This document shows positions 25,844-34,160 of a DNA stretch of 64,000 nucleotides, piece after piece. The DNA is from Pontibacter pamirensis (GTDB lineage Bacteria > Bacteroidota > Bacteroidia > Cytophagales > Hymenobacteraceae), in the NCBI RefSeq assembly GCF_010015475.1, contig NZ_SSNI01000001.1:186001-250000 (forward strand). The letters run 5' to 3'. Numbering within the stretch: position 1 is the stretch's first letter; every line of letters starts with the position of its first letter. The translations under genes and the position numbers were made by a program. Below the pieces are notes generated by a model, which searched no databases, had not been told where the DNA came from, and saw nothing but the letters and a program-made list of their open reading frames with translations.

Positions 25844-27763
25844 TTATGGAATAATAAAGCGTAAGCTGAAGGTATAGCCGCGGGGCGGCATGGCCCGTGA
25901 GATCATGGTCTGGTACGTTGCGTTAGTCACGTTATCAGAGCGGAGCGTCAGGATGAGCGTGTTCTGCCGGAGCTGCAGTTTTTTGTTAAGGGCCAGTTGC
26001 AGCAGCAGGAAATCGTCTAAGCTGGTTGTTTCAGAATTGCTGGTGTAGCGCAGGCCGGTATAATTTAAATTGCCCAACATAGACCAGCCACGGTAGCTTA
26101 CCTCTGTCGAAAAGATGGCTTTGTGCAGCGGCACGTACATCAGTTGCTTGCCTTTGTCACCTCTGCCTTCATATACTTCTACCTGCTCCGAAGAGGTATA
26201 AGTATAGCCGGCGGTACCGCTTAGTTTTACCTCACCTACTGTAGCGGTAGCGGTGCTGCTGAGTTCGATGCCCTGCGAGCGTACTTTCTGCAAGTTAGTT
26301 GGCCGCCAGTTGCCGGTATAATCCGGAGCCCACTGTATCCAATCGTCAATGAGCATATGGTAAGCGGTTGCCTCTGTTTCCAGCAGCAGCGTGTTGCCCA
26401 GCACCAGCAGGTGGCGCAGGCCACCTTCGTAGCTCCAGCCCTGCTCCGGTTTCAGGTCAGGGTTGCCGGCGCCAATCCAGAAGCGGTCGTTGAGAGTGGG
26501 CACGCGGTAGCTGCCTGAGGCGTTCCCTTTCAGGGAAAGTTGGTGCCTGTTGCTATTGTAGAAGTTCCAGTTAAAACCAAGGGCAGGAGTGGGCAGTGGG
26601 TTGTAATTCTCCACAAAAGCCTGCCGGAAGTTGAGGCTCAGGGCAAGCGGCTCCACAGGGTTGTACCGGAAGAGCGCGAACACAGAAGCCCTGTTCTCAT
26701 CCTGCTGCCCCGCATAGCCGTCGTTCTCTGCCACAAAGTGCTGCAAATTAATGCCCCCGCGCAGGCTCCAGTTCTCACCTTGCGTATAAGTCTGCTCCGC
26801 CTGCAACTGGTATGTTTGCACATCGGCCACAGAATTGGTGGAGTTATCGGTATAGTGCAGGTAATCTTTGAAATAGGCTGCTTTTACATCCGTCTTACCC
26901 CAACGGCTGCTGTGACCAAGGGCTGTCATCAGGCGCAGGTTTTTATCTAGCTGCTTTGCATTATTGAAGGCTGCCCCCATGGCAGGTTGTAGCTCCCGGT
27001 CGGCATAAGTGTACCAGGTGTGCAGCGCCACATGTGTTTTCGATGATAGATGGTATGTGAGGTCCTGTGTGAAGCCGTGCAGTTGCTGTGCGGCGTTATC
27101 CTGCTTTACTTCCGGAGTGCGGGAGCGGGAGAGGTCCCGGAAAGTAAAATCGTTCTCTGCCTGGCGCAGGTAGGCACTGGCGCCTACCGCTAGTTTAGCA
27201 CCACTGTAGTGTAGGCTGCCACTGCTGAAATACCGCCCAAAGCTCCCTGCCTCCTGCTGCAGGTCAGCCCCAAAGCCTTTGCCCTTGTATTCAGGAGAAT
27301 TCAACAACACGGCTCCTCCGATGGCTCCGCTACCGTAACTAGCCGCCGCGGAGCCATACTGTACCGCTACCTCGCCCACACCACTGACCGGCAAAGTAGA
27401 GAAATCAGTTAGGCCTAAGGTGGCAGGGGCAATGTTAAACCCATTCCAGAGCACTGCCGTCTGCGAGGCACTGGTTCCCCGGAAAGCGACAGAGGAAAGC
27501 CCACTGACGCCATAGGTTTTAAAGTAGATAGGCGTGCGGGCCTGCAGCGCATCTGCCAGCGAACTGGAGGCATAGGTGCTCAGGTAGCTGCTATCTATAG
27601 CGCTCACGCGGCTGCCGGCGGCATATACTTCCGCAGGTTTCCCGAAAACCTCCACTGTGCGCAGTTGGTGCGCTGTGGAGTCCTGCTGTGCCACAGCTGT
27701 TACAGCCAGGCTCAGCGAGCAGGCAGCCAGCGCAAAAAATTTACGAAAAGAAAATAATACCAC
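25844..27763 (-). CDS. btuB: TonB-dependent receptor, probable cobalamin transporter (BtuB-like)
   Basis: Outer-membrane receptor of 639 residues. A signal peptide (FFALAACSLSLAVTAVAQQ) leads to a TonB-type segment and plug domain (VEVFGKPAEVYAAGSRVSAIDSSYL ... SSVAFRGTSASQTAVLWNGFNI ... GSGAIGGAVLLNS). The rest is a 22-strand-like barrel ending in MPPRGYTFSLRFIIP with a C-terminal aromatic-containing strand. It lacks the carboxypeptidase-like N-terminal domain of SusC-type receptors. Its mRNA leader holds a cobalamin riboswitch, so the substrate is most likely vitamin B12 or a related corrinoid. The DUF5074 lipoprotein follows. No btuF/btuCD genes are visible in the window. Confidence 0.88.
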   Translation of the reverse strand: MVLFSFRKFFALAACSLSLAVTAVAQQDSTAHQLRTVEVFGKPAEVYAAGSRVSAIDSSYLSTYASSSLADALQARTPIYFKTYGVSGLSSVAFRGTSASQTAVLWNGFNIAPATLGLTDFSTLPVSGVGEVAVQYGSAAASYGSGAIGGAVLLNSPEYKGKGFGADLQQEAGSFGRYFSSGSLHYSGAKLAVGASAYLRQAENDFTFRDLSRSRTPEVKQDNAAQQLHGFTQDLTYHLSSKTHVALHTWYTYADRELQPAMGAAFNNAKQLDKNLRLMTALGHSSRWGKTDVKAAYFKDYLHYTDNSTNSVADVQTYQLQAEQTYTQGENWSLRGGINLQHFVAENDGYAGQQDENRASVFALFRYNPVEPLALSLNFRQAFVENYNPLPTPALGFNWNFYNSNRHQLSLKGNASGSYRVPTLNDRFWIGAGNPDLKPEQGWSYEGGLRHLLVLGNTLLLETEATAYHMLIDDWIQWAPDYTGNWRPTNLQKVRSQGIELSSTATATVGEVKLSGTAGYTYTSSEQVEVYEGRGDKGKQLMYVPLHKAIFSTEVSYRGWSMLGNLNYTGLRYTSNSETTSLDDFLLLQLALNKKLQLRQNTLILTLRSDNVTNATYQTMISRAMPPRGYTFSLRFIIP

Positions 27764-27864
27764 GTACCCGGTTGCTTAAATCCCGAAGCATGCGATAAGG
27801 TATAAAGGCAGAAACAGCAAGCGCATATAGCGAAGGCCGTGCAGCTTTTTACCCGAAAGCATAC

Positions 27865-28062
27865 GACAAATCAGTCGGACTGGCAGGTCTCCTGGCTCTC
27901 TTCAGTTAACCCGCCTTCCCATGCTGCAGATGCCGCACAGTGGCCGTTGGTATAGGTTAACCCTTTTTGTGAAGATGACAGTTGCGGGAACAGCACAGGT
28001 TTTGCACCTGTTTCCCTTTTAAGGCTTTTACCACGGCAGTAGTAAGAGCCACCAATCTGAGC
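27865..28062 (-). ncRNA. Cobalamin (B12) riboswitch
   Basis: On the minus strand the leader contains the B12 box AGCCAGGAGACCTGCC (27897-27882), close to the 3' end of the aptamer, plus upstream paired elements including GGGAAACAGGTGCAAAACC and GCTGTTCCCGCAACTGT. The layout fits the family in order. It precedes the TonB receptor by about 100 nt. Binding of adenosylcobalamin should shut the operon off, as is usual for the class. The -7 promoter box lies at its 5' end (28064-28071). Confidence 0.95.
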
Positions 28063-28063
28063 G

Positions 28064-28071
28064 CAAAGGTA
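28064..28071 (-). promoter_or_regulatory. -7 promoter box for the riboswitch operon
   Basis: TACCTTTG on the minus strand matches TAnnTTTG and places the transcript start about where the riboswitch aptamer begins. The -33 element is weak. Confidence 0.55.
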
Positions 28072-28204
28072 GAGCTTTTTTAAGAATTATAAGTTCTAAA
28101 TGATGAATTATAAATGGGGGAGGGATATGGCCTTTTCAACCCACAGGTTAATGCGCCGTATCAACGGTACACATATTATGCACAACGATTAACGCACAAC
28201 AAAC

Positions 28205-28804
28205 TTGAAGCTCAAGAAATCTTTCTATACCCGCCCTGATGTAGTGGAACTGGCGCAGGAGCTGATCGGCAAACATCTTTATACTAATGTAGATGGCATC
28301 ATGACCGGCGGCATGATTGTGGAGACGGAGGCTTATTCCGGAGAAAATGACCAAGCCTGCCATGCTCATCTCAGCCGCCGCACGCAGCGCACCGAGATCA
28401 TGTACCACGAAGGCGGTGTGGCTTATGTATACCTGGTATACGGCATCTATCACCTGTTCAACATCATTACAAACAAAAAAGACAAAGCCGATGCAGTGCT
28501 GGTGCGGGCCATCGAGCCGGAGATAGGAGTAGAGGAAATGCTGCTGCGCCGGAATATGGCAGCTATTAAGCCCAACCTGACCGCCGGGCCAGGCGTGCTG
28601 AGCATCGCCATGGGTATCAACAAAAAGCTATATGGCGCCGATCTGACCGGCAATACCATCTGGCTCGAAGACAAAGACATCCGCTTTCCTTCTGAAGAAA
28701 TAGCCGCTGGCCCACGCATCGGCATCGACTATGCCGGAGAAGATGCCAGCTTGCCCTGGCGCTTTTGGGTAAAGGGGAACAAATGGGTGAGTAAGAAGCG
28801 GTAA
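28205..28804 (+). CDS. mpg: DNA-3-methyladenine glycosylase (AAG/MPG family)
   Basis: Base-excision repair enzyme of 199 residues that removes alkylated purines such as 3-methyladenine and hypoxanthine. The AAG-family core is visible: RPDVVELAQELIGKHL, the catalytic Glu in MIVETEAYSGENDQACHA, YVYLVYGIYHLFNIIT (DNA-intercalating loop region) and the closing AGPRIGIDYAGEDASLPWRFWV. No ATG is near; TTG 28205 is the only start that keeps the conserved N-terminus. It is monocistronic, divergent from the riboswitch operon. No adaptive-response regulator is nearby. Confidence 0.93.
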   Translation: MKLKKSFYTRPDVVELAQELIGKHLYTNVDGIMTGGMIVETEAYSGENDQACHAHLSRRTQRTEIMYHEGGVAYVYLVYGIYHLFNIITNKKDKADAVLVRAIEPEIGVEEMLLRRNMAAIKPNLTAGPGVLSIAMGINKKLYGADLTGNTIWLEDKDIRFPSEEIAAGPRIGIDYAGEDASLPWRFWVKGNKWVSKKR

Positions 28805-28990
28805 ATTCGTTATTCGTTACACGTTGTTTGTGGTGTAATATGAAGTTCATGCAGGATGAATGTACATGCAGTAGCTAAAACTAAGTTATTGTACTTTTAT
28901 ATATCCCCGATAATGATTCTCACAGGGAGAACGGCAGTTTTACTCTTGCGGTAGGTGCACAGAATGAAGGGCTATAAGGCAGGCACAAAA

Positions 28991-29020
28991 AAACAGCCAC
29001 AACAATAGCTGTGGCTGTTT
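28991..29020 (-). terminator. Terminator after the 56-aa small gene
   Basis: AAACAGCCACA (28991-29001) pairs with TGTGGCTGTTT (29010-29020). On the minus strand the stem is followed by a run of seven T, so it mainly ends the minus-strand small gene starting at 29211; it may also stop the glycosylase transcript. Confidence 0.8.
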
Positions 29021-29040
29021 CATATCAATAGCTTGTCTGG

Positions 29041-29211
29041 TTACTTCTGTTTCTTTTGTTCTTTGTCCTGCTCCTGGTCTGTACGGGCCTGAGGCGTTGG
29101 ATTCTGAGAACCTGTTTTTCCTACAGCGTCTTTTTCAAGGTCATTTGATATGTCTTTGTTTTTACCTGTCTGTTCAGTTTGGTTTTTCTTGTTTTCTTTA
29201 TCTGTGCTCAT
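29041..29211 (-). CDS. Small hydrophilic protein (56 aa)
   Basis: A frame from ATG 29211-29209 to TAA 29043-29041 encodes a Lys/Gln/Glu-rich, probably disordered protein (MSTDKENKKNQTEQTGKNKD ... TGSQNPTPQARTDQEQDKEQKKQK). It has no signal or hydrophobic part, and a terminator follows at once. It resembles the 24012-24188 protein in length and composition. No family recognised. Confidence 0.6.
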   Translation of the reverse strand: MSTDKENKKNQTEQTGKNKDISNDLEKDAVGKTGSQNPTPQARTDQEQDKEQKKQK

Positions 29212-29391
29212 AGTATTCAATTTTAAAATTTAACGTTATTGCTTTGATTTTTTTGCCGGCTCCTCAGAACCGGCGCGATCGCTTTGCCAGCCTTCGCCTT
29301 GAATTAACCTGTTCGATACAAACCTTCTTTATTCTACGGATGCCTGCTATGCATGTTTAGGCGTACCCGTGTAAGTTCATGCTTACTTCTT

Positions 29392-29592
29392 CTAGTCGCC
29401 GCTTTTCTTGTGGCTCTGGCTACCTGCTTTTGCATGCCCCTCGGAGTCGCCGTGCCAGCCACGGCCTTTGCCTTTGGGCATGCCTGTGTTGTCGCTATCC
29501 TGCGCTTTGCCGGGCTGCATGGTACGCGAGGTGTTTTTCACGTCCTGCTCCATACGATCTTGCTGTGGGGCCTTTTCTTTATCGTTTTCCAT
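29392..29592 (-). CDS. Small Gly/His/Lys-rich hydrophilic protein (66 aa)
   Basis: A 66-residue protein (MENDKEKAPQQDRMEQDVKN, then TSRTMQPGKAQDSDNTGMPKG, then KGRGWHGDSEGHAKAGSQSHK). The GWHGDSEGHAKAG end resembles the Gly-rich, hydrophilic tails of general stress proteins of the Con-10/YciG type. The frame on the opposite strand (a Cys/Leu-rich run) is its mirror and is rejected. It is the third small hydrophilic gene in the region. It may protect macromolecules under desiccation or heat (inference only). Confidence 0.55.
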   Translation of the reverse strand: MENDKEKAPQQDRMEQDVKNTSRTMQPGKAQDSDNTGMPKGKGRGWHGDSEGHAKAGSQSHKKSGD

Positions 29593-29689
29593 AGCTGTAT
29601 CGGTTTAATAGAACATCAGGCCCCGTGAAAAGGACCCACCTGTTGTTTTACGAGTACGGAAAGCGCTTGTTAGTTAGCGAAAATGGGTT

Positions 29690-30877
29690 TTATGCTTTCT
29701 GGCAGATAAGTACGACAGGCTTCTGGTGCATGTCTGTTGTGAAGAAGAGGTAGGCGTGGCCACCTTCCTTCAGGCATGTCTTCCGGCGTATATCGGCTAC
29801 TGACTCCGGAAAATTCCGTACCGTGATGTTCGCCTGCTTGCCAGGCAGCTGGCGCAGGAGTTCTTTCTTATTGTAGCGGCTCACACCAACGCACCTGAAA
29901 CTACGTCCCGGGAAATCAGGGATAAGGGTATGAGAGGTATACAAATGGCTGTTGGGGTGCAGCTTTTTCAAATGGAGGTGCTGACCGAGGTAGCGATAAG
30001 CACCGGCTTTAAGTATGGCGGCATTTGGCTCGTATACAAAACTTTCGGGATCTGAGTAAGATACTTGAGCAGCGTCTTCATTTGCTTTCGTAAACGTCAG
30101 CTGTTGTGCCTCACCGACTGTCAGCAGGTTCACAGCGGTTCTTTCAACCTGGTCCGGCTGGGGTGCTTTCTGTTTCAGCAAATAAAGCACCTCCTTCACC
30201 TCATTCTGCACGGCTACTACCCACGCTTTCGTAACGTGCTGCAGTTGCTCTATCGCCAGGTCTATGTCCAGCATGGGAGAAGCTTTTAGCAGTACAGCTT
30301 TTGCTTTAGCAAAAAGAACAGGGAGCAGGTGCAGCACGTCCGGAGTGCAATCCTGCAGCAGGTGCAGTTTTTCGTTTGTGCCGCCACGGCGGGCAGGGTC
30401 CAGGTAAATGACATCAGCCTTTCCTCCAAAATCTTCCAGAAAATTTTCTGCTGTGGTATTAAAACTTTGGATGTTTGGCGCCTGCAATAGATTAAAGTTA
30501 TGCTGCGCAATTTCCTGAAGTTCTGCATTTTGTTCCACGTGAACCACTTGAGTGAAGCGCCTGGCAAAGTAGAAGCTATCCACACCAAATCCGCCCGTCA
30601 GATCCACTAAAAGCGCTCCTGTTACCAGTGACGCTTTGAACTGAGCAGCTGTTTCAGAGGAACTCTGTTCTACCGAAACCGCCACCGGAAATACCACCTC
30701 CACATGATTAACCCATACAGGAAGCTTCTGTGCTGCCTTCTGGCGGGCCTGTATCTGCTTTACCAGTTCCTGCACCGGCAGGTGCGGATAGCGGCTTGCC
30801 TGCAGCATAATAGCAGCAGGTTCCTCGTGCTGGTGCTCCTGAATAAATTGTCTTTCCTGCTGCGTGAAGGTGCGCAT
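29690..30877 (-). CDS. THUMP-like class I SAM-dependent methyltransferase
   Basis: A 395-residue protein. The Rossmann methyltransferase motif I is VDLTGGFGVDSFYFARRF (near residue 90), motif IV is YLDPARRGG (near 156). The N-terminal helical part (FIQEHQHEEPAAIML ... VQELVKQIQARQKA) and the C-terminal extension match the Bacteroidota family with a THUMP-like domain (PG_1098 type). DPARR is unusual for RNA methyltransferases, which mostly have DPPY/NPPY. The substrate is unknown; tRNA or rRNA is a fair guess. It is a single gene, divergent from the DUF4397 lipoprotein. Confidence 0.8.
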   Translation of the reverse strand: MRTFTQQERQFIQEHQHEEPAAIMLQASRYPHLPVQELVKQIQARQKAAQKLPVWVNHVEVVFPVAVSVEQSSSETAAQFKASLVTGALLVDLTGGFGVDSFYFARRFTQVVHVEQNAELQEIAQHNFNLLQAPNIQSFNTTAENFLEDFGGKADVIYLDPARRGGTNEKLHLLQDCTPDVLHLLPVLFAKAKAVLLKASPMLDIDLAIEQLQHVTKAWVVAVQNEVKEVLYLLKQKAPQPDQVERTAVNLLTVGEAQQLTFTKANEDAAQVSYSDPESFVYEPNAAILKAGAYRYLGQHLHLKKLHPNSHLYTSHTLIPDFPGRSFRCVGVSRYNKKELLRQLPGKQANITVRNFPESVADIRRKTCLKEGGHAYLFFTTDMHQKPVVLICQKA

Positions 30878-30919
30878 TTCGCTGCTTTTCTCTGGAACAG
30901 TATGTTTAGTGCCTTATTG

Positions 30920-30927
30920 CAAAGGTA
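30920..30927 (-). promoter_or_regulatory. -7 promoter box for the THUMP-like methyltransferase
   Basis: TACCTTTG on the minus strand, about 43 nt before the start codon, matches TAnnTTTG; no TTG stands at the best -33 distance. Confidence 0.4.
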
Positions 30928-30957
30928 ATGTTTTTAGCGGAGAGGCGGCATACGTAC

Positions 30958-30997
30958 AATTTTGTTTAATGTTTTTTTAAATTTATTAAACAAAATT
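30958..30997. promoter_or_regulatory. 13-bp inverted repeat in a divergent promoter region
   Basis: AATTTTGTTTAAT (30958-30970) and ATTAAACAAAATT (30985-30997) are exact complements with a 14-nt spacer, between the divergent methyltransferase and DUF4397 genes. The position suits an operator of a dimeric regulator. Confidence 0.45.
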
Positions 30998-31054
30998 CAA
31001 ACCTTCAGGTTGTATTTGTATTCTTAAATCATTTTACAAACAAAAAAAACTGTT

Positions 31055-31741
31055 ATGAAAAAGTGGATGAAATTATTATTACTGACTGTGCTACCTGCTG
31101 TAGCCTTAGTAAGTTGCGACGATGATGACGATGATGTTGTACTGAACGATGCAAACGTGATGGTGGTGCATGCGTCGCCTGATGCTCCGGGCGTGGATTT
31201 ACTCATTAACGATACCAAAGTAAACACTGCCGCGCTTACTTACCCTAATAATACAGACTATTTAAATGTACCATCAGGCACGCAGAACATAAAAGTGAAT
31301 GCGGCAGGTACCTCTACCACTGTCATAAACGCTAATTTGGATCTGGATCCGAACACGGCCTACACTATTTTTGCTATCAACACGCTCGCTAACATAGAGC
31401 CACTCGTGCTGGTAGATGATCTGACTGCGCCAGCAGCAAACATGGCCCATGTTCGTTTTGTGCACCTGTCGCCTGATGCGCCTGCTGTGGATGTAGCTGT
31501 ACAGGGCGGCCCGGTACTGTTCAGCAACAGAAGCTTTGAATCTGCTACCGCCTTTACACCTGTAGCAGCTGGAACATATACTTTAGAAGTACGCCAGGCC
31601 GGTACAATGGATGTGGTACTTACTGTTCCGGATGTAGAGCTGAGTAATAGTGGTATCTATACCATTTTCGCGAAAGGCTTCCTGACACCACCTGCAGGTA
31701 ACACCAATGAACTAGGGGCTGAGATTATAGTGAACGACTAG
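31055..31741 (+). CDS. DUF4397 domain-containing lipoprotein
   Basis: A 228-residue exported protein with signal LLLLTVLPAVALVSCDDDDDD (lipobox LVSC, then an Asp run). The mature part has two DUF4397 units of about 95 residues: ANVMVVHASPDAPGVDLLIN ... and AHVRFVHLSPDAPAVDVAVQ ... with the diagnostic HxSPDAPxVD. Each is an Ig-like beta-sandwich. The Asp run directly after the lipidated Cys resembles the lipoprotein export signal that sends such proteins to the surface in this phylum. The family has no established function. Divergent from the methyltransferase. Confidence 0.9.
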   Translation: MKKWMKLLLLTVLPAVALVSCDDDDDDVVLNDANVMVVHASPDAPGVDLLINDTKVNTAALTYPNNTDYLNVPSGTQNIKVNAAGTSTTVINANLDLDPNTAYTIFAINTLANIEPLVLVDDLTAPAANMAHVRFVHLSPDAPAVDVAVQGGPVLFSNRSFESATAFTPVAAGTYTLEVRQAGTMDVVLTVPDVELSNSGIYTIFAKGFLTPPAGNTNELGAEIIVND

Positions 31742-31771
31742 TTAGCAACTTGTTGTTAATCAGCTACAAAT

Positions 31772-31800
31772 ACAGGGTCTGCTTATGTTGCAGGCCCTGT
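31772..31800 (+). terminator. Terminator after the DUF4397 gene
   Basis: ACAGGGTCTGC (31772-31782) pairs with GCAGGCCCTGT (31790-31800), with one G-U pair, and is followed by TTCTGTT. Confidence 0.75.
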
Positions 31801-31845
31801 TCTGTTATAGGCTACCCTGCCAAACAAGCTGTATACTAACAAAAG

Positions 31846-31876
31846 TTGATGATGCGCAACTAATTACGTATTTTTG
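31846..31876 (+). promoter_or_regulatory. Promoter of ahcY
   Basis: TTG (31846-31848) is followed after 20 nt by TATTTTTG (31869-31876), a full match to the phylum consensus, about 30 nt before the start codon. Confidence 0.65.
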
Positions 31877-31905
31877 TGTTTTAATACTGAAAATAATAGA
31901 GAACA

Positions 31906-33213
31906 ATGATAGATACACAGCTTAAGTACAAGGTTAAGGATATATCGCTGGCTGACTGGGGCCGCAAGGAGATAAGACTGGCGGAGGCTGAAATGCCAGG
32001 CTTGATGGCCATCCGTGAAGAGTATGGCCCAAGCAAACCATTGAACGGAGCACGCATTGCAGGTTGCCTGCACATGACAATCCAGACGGCCGTGCTGATA
32101 GAGACATTGGTGGAGTTAGGTGCCGAGGTAACCTGGTCTTCCTGCAACATCTTCTCTACCCAGGACCATGCCGCTGCCGCGATTGCCGCTGCTGGTATTT
32201 CTGTGTATGCCTGGAAAGGTATGACAGCGGAAGAGTTTGACTGGTGCATCGAGCAAACCCTTTTCTTTGGCGAAGACCGCAAGCCACTGAACATGATTCT
32301 AGACGATGGCGGTGACTTGACCAACATGGTGCTGGATAACTATCCTGAACTGGCTGCTGGTATTAAAGGCCTTTCTGAAGAAACTACGACAGGTGTACAC
32401 CGCCTGTACGAGCGCATGAAGAACGGCACCCTGACCATGCCTGCTATTAACGTGAATGATTCTGTTACAAAGTCTAAGTTTGACAACAAGTATGGCTGTA
32501 AGGAGTCTTTGGTAGATGCGATTCGCCGTGCCACAGATGTGATGATGGCTGGTAAAGTCGCTGTAGTGGCTGGTTACGGTGACGTTGGGAAAGGTTCTGC
32601 TGCCTCACTCAGAGGTGCCGGTGCCCGTGTAATCGTTACTGAAATTGACCCAATCTGCGCCCTGCAGGCCGCTATGGATGGCTACGCTGTTAAGAAAATG
32701 GAGAATGCCATCAAAGAGGCTGATATTGTGGTAACCGCTACAGGTAACAAAGACATTATCAGAGAGCAGGAGTTCCGCGCTTTGAAGGACAAGGCCATTG
32801 TTTGTAACATCGGCCACTTCGATAACGAGATTGATATGGCATGGTTAAACAAAGCCTATGGTAACACCAAAGACGTTATTAAGCCGCAGGTTGACCTTTA
32901 TAACATCGACGGCAAAGATGTGATTGTGCTGGCAGAAGGCCGCCTTGTAAACCTTGGCTGCGCTACCGGTCACCCATCCTTTGTAATGTCTAACTCATTC
33001 TCTAACCAGACACTGGCACAGCTTGAACTTTGGACAAACACAGATGCTTATAAAAACGAAGTATATACTTTGCCAAAGCACCTGGATGAGAAAGTTGCCC
33101 GCCTGCACCTGGGTAAAATCGGTGCCGAACTGGATGAACTTCGTCCGGAGCAGGCGCGTTATATTGGCGTAGAGGTAGAAGGTCCGTTTAAGCCGGAGTA
33201 CTACAGATACTAA
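31906..33213 (+). CDS. ahcY: Adenosylhomocysteinase
   Basis: Cytoplasmic enzyme that splits S-adenosylhomocysteine into adenosine and homocysteine, keeping methylation going. It has 435 residues, near family length. Motifs: [22 protein letters not shown] at the substrate site, [32 protein letters not shown], the NAD-binding loop [16 protein letters not shown] (GxGxxG), and C-terminal [21 protein letters not shown] and the end KPEYYRY. Its own promoter and terminator flank it. No metK or metE is adjacent. Confidence 0.98.
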   Translation: MIDTQLKYKVKDISLADWGRKEIRLAEAEMPGLMAIREEYGPSKPLNGARIAGCLHMTIQTAVLIETLVELGAEVTWSSCNIFSTQDHAAAAIAAAGISVYAWKGMTAEEFDWCIEQTLFFGEDRKPLNMILDDGGDLTNMVLDNYPELAAGIKGLSEETTTGVHRLYERMKNGTLTMPAINVNDSVTKSKFDNKYGCKESLVDAIRRATDVMMAGKVAVVAGYGDVGKGSAASLRGAGARVIVTEIDPICALQAAMDGYAVKKMENAIKEADIVVTATGNKDIIREQEFRALKDKAIVCNIGHFDNEIDMAWLNKAYGNTKDVIKPQVDLYNIDGKDVIVLAEGRLVNLGCATGHPSFVMSNSFSNQTLAQLELWTNTDAYKNEVYTLPKHLDEKVARLHLGKIGAELDELRPEQARYIGVEVEGPFKPEYYRY

Positions 33214-33239
33214 GACTGATTGAAAGTAGATAGATGATA

Positions 33240-33269
33240 AAAGGCCGGTGTAGCAATGCACCGGCCTTT
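33240..33269. terminator. Terminator after ahcY
   Basis: AAAGGCCGGTG (33240-33250) pairs with CACCGGCCTTT (33259-33269), followed by CGTTTTTT. Confidence 0.92.
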
Positions 33270-33392
33270 CGTTTTTTCAGAATGCCTACATGGACAGCTT
33301 GCTTGATTTTAGTCCCAGCAGTTTTTAGAGGGACAGAGACTGTTGCTTTTATCCCTGTTGTATGTTGCGAATTTTTTAGTGTAGGCGTCTTG

Positions 33393-34130
33393 TCATATAA
33401 TGTTAAACCGTGACATGAGCGTTTTCTTGTAAGACTTTCCGATGGGAACATCGCCTTTGGCAAATACCACCGAGTTTTCTTCAAGGGCTTCAATTTTGTC
33501 AAGGTTGGCGATGTAAGAACGGTGAACACGCACAAAATTCTGTGATGGCAGTTTCTGCTCCATATCCTTTAGGGTAGAACTCACGAGGTACTTCTGTTCT
33601 GCCGTTACAATAAAAGAGTAGTTATCATAAGCCTCTACCCATAGTATATCGCTGTAATGCACCTTAATAATGCGGTGCTTCACTTTTACAAAGATATAGT
33701 CGGTGGCTATTTCCTGCTCTTTATGGTTTAGCAGTGCCCCGTTCGTTTCCTTATGGCTGTTGTCATGCTTGTACAGCGCTATTTCTATAGCCGAACGCAG
33801 GCTTTTCTCGTCAAAGGGTTTTACCAGAAACCCGTCTGGCTCTGTTTTCTTCGCTCTGTCTATCGTGGCATGGTCAGCATAAGCAGTGAGGTATATAAAA
33901 GGAATGTTGAATTCTTCTTTAATGCGTGAGCCTATATCTACGCCGTCGGCACCTCCGCGCAGATTAATGTCCAGCAACACGAGGTCCGGTTGGGTCTCGC
34001 GAATCATGTCAATTGTGTCTTCGCCTGAGTCTATTGCGCACGTCTCGTAACCTAACTCCTCCAGGCTCGCTGCAATATCTTCTGCAATAATGACCTCATC
34101 TTCTGAAATGAGTATTCTGGGTTTTGTCAT
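33393..34130 (-). CDS. LytTR-family response regulator
   Basis: A 245-residue two-component regulator. The receiver domain (residues about 5-120) has the acidic pair E10/D11 in LISEDEV, the phospho-acceptor D54 in LVLLDINL, T82 in YLTAYAD and K104 in FLVKPFD. The LytTR DNA-binding domain (about 140-240) shows YIFVKVKHRIIKVHYSDILWVEAYDNY, FVRVHRSYIANLDKIEAL and VPIGKSYKKTLMSRF. It starts 30 bp after the stop of the propeller sensor kinase, so the two are one operon. It would act as transcription activator at unknown targets. Confidence 0.93.
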   Translation of the reverse strand: MTKPRILISEDEVIIAEDIAASLEELGYETCAIDSGEDTIDMIRETQPDLVLLDINLRGGADGVDIGSRIKEEFNIPFIYLTAYADHATIDRAKKTEPDGFLVKPFDEKSLRSAIEIALYKHDNSHKETNGALLNHKEQEIATDYIFVKVKHRIIKVHYSDILWVEAYDNYSFIVTAEQKYLVSSTLKDMEQKLPSQNFVRVHRSYIANLDKIEALEENSVVFAKGDVPIGKSYKKTLMSRFNII

Positions 34131-34160
34131 AACATTAGGTTTCTACGTGAAAAAAGCAAA

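Noticed and set aside
29255..29273. GCCGG...CCGGC inverted repeat between small genes
   Set aside because: Only five pairs, no T-run on the strand of the upstream gene; weak evidence for a terminator.
29353..29628. Plus-strand 91-aa hydrophobic frame
   Set aside because: It is the mirror of the minus-strand 66-aa hydrophilic gene; its Cys/Leu-rich composition is what the complement of a Lys/Gly/Gln-rich gene gives, and it has no family likeness.
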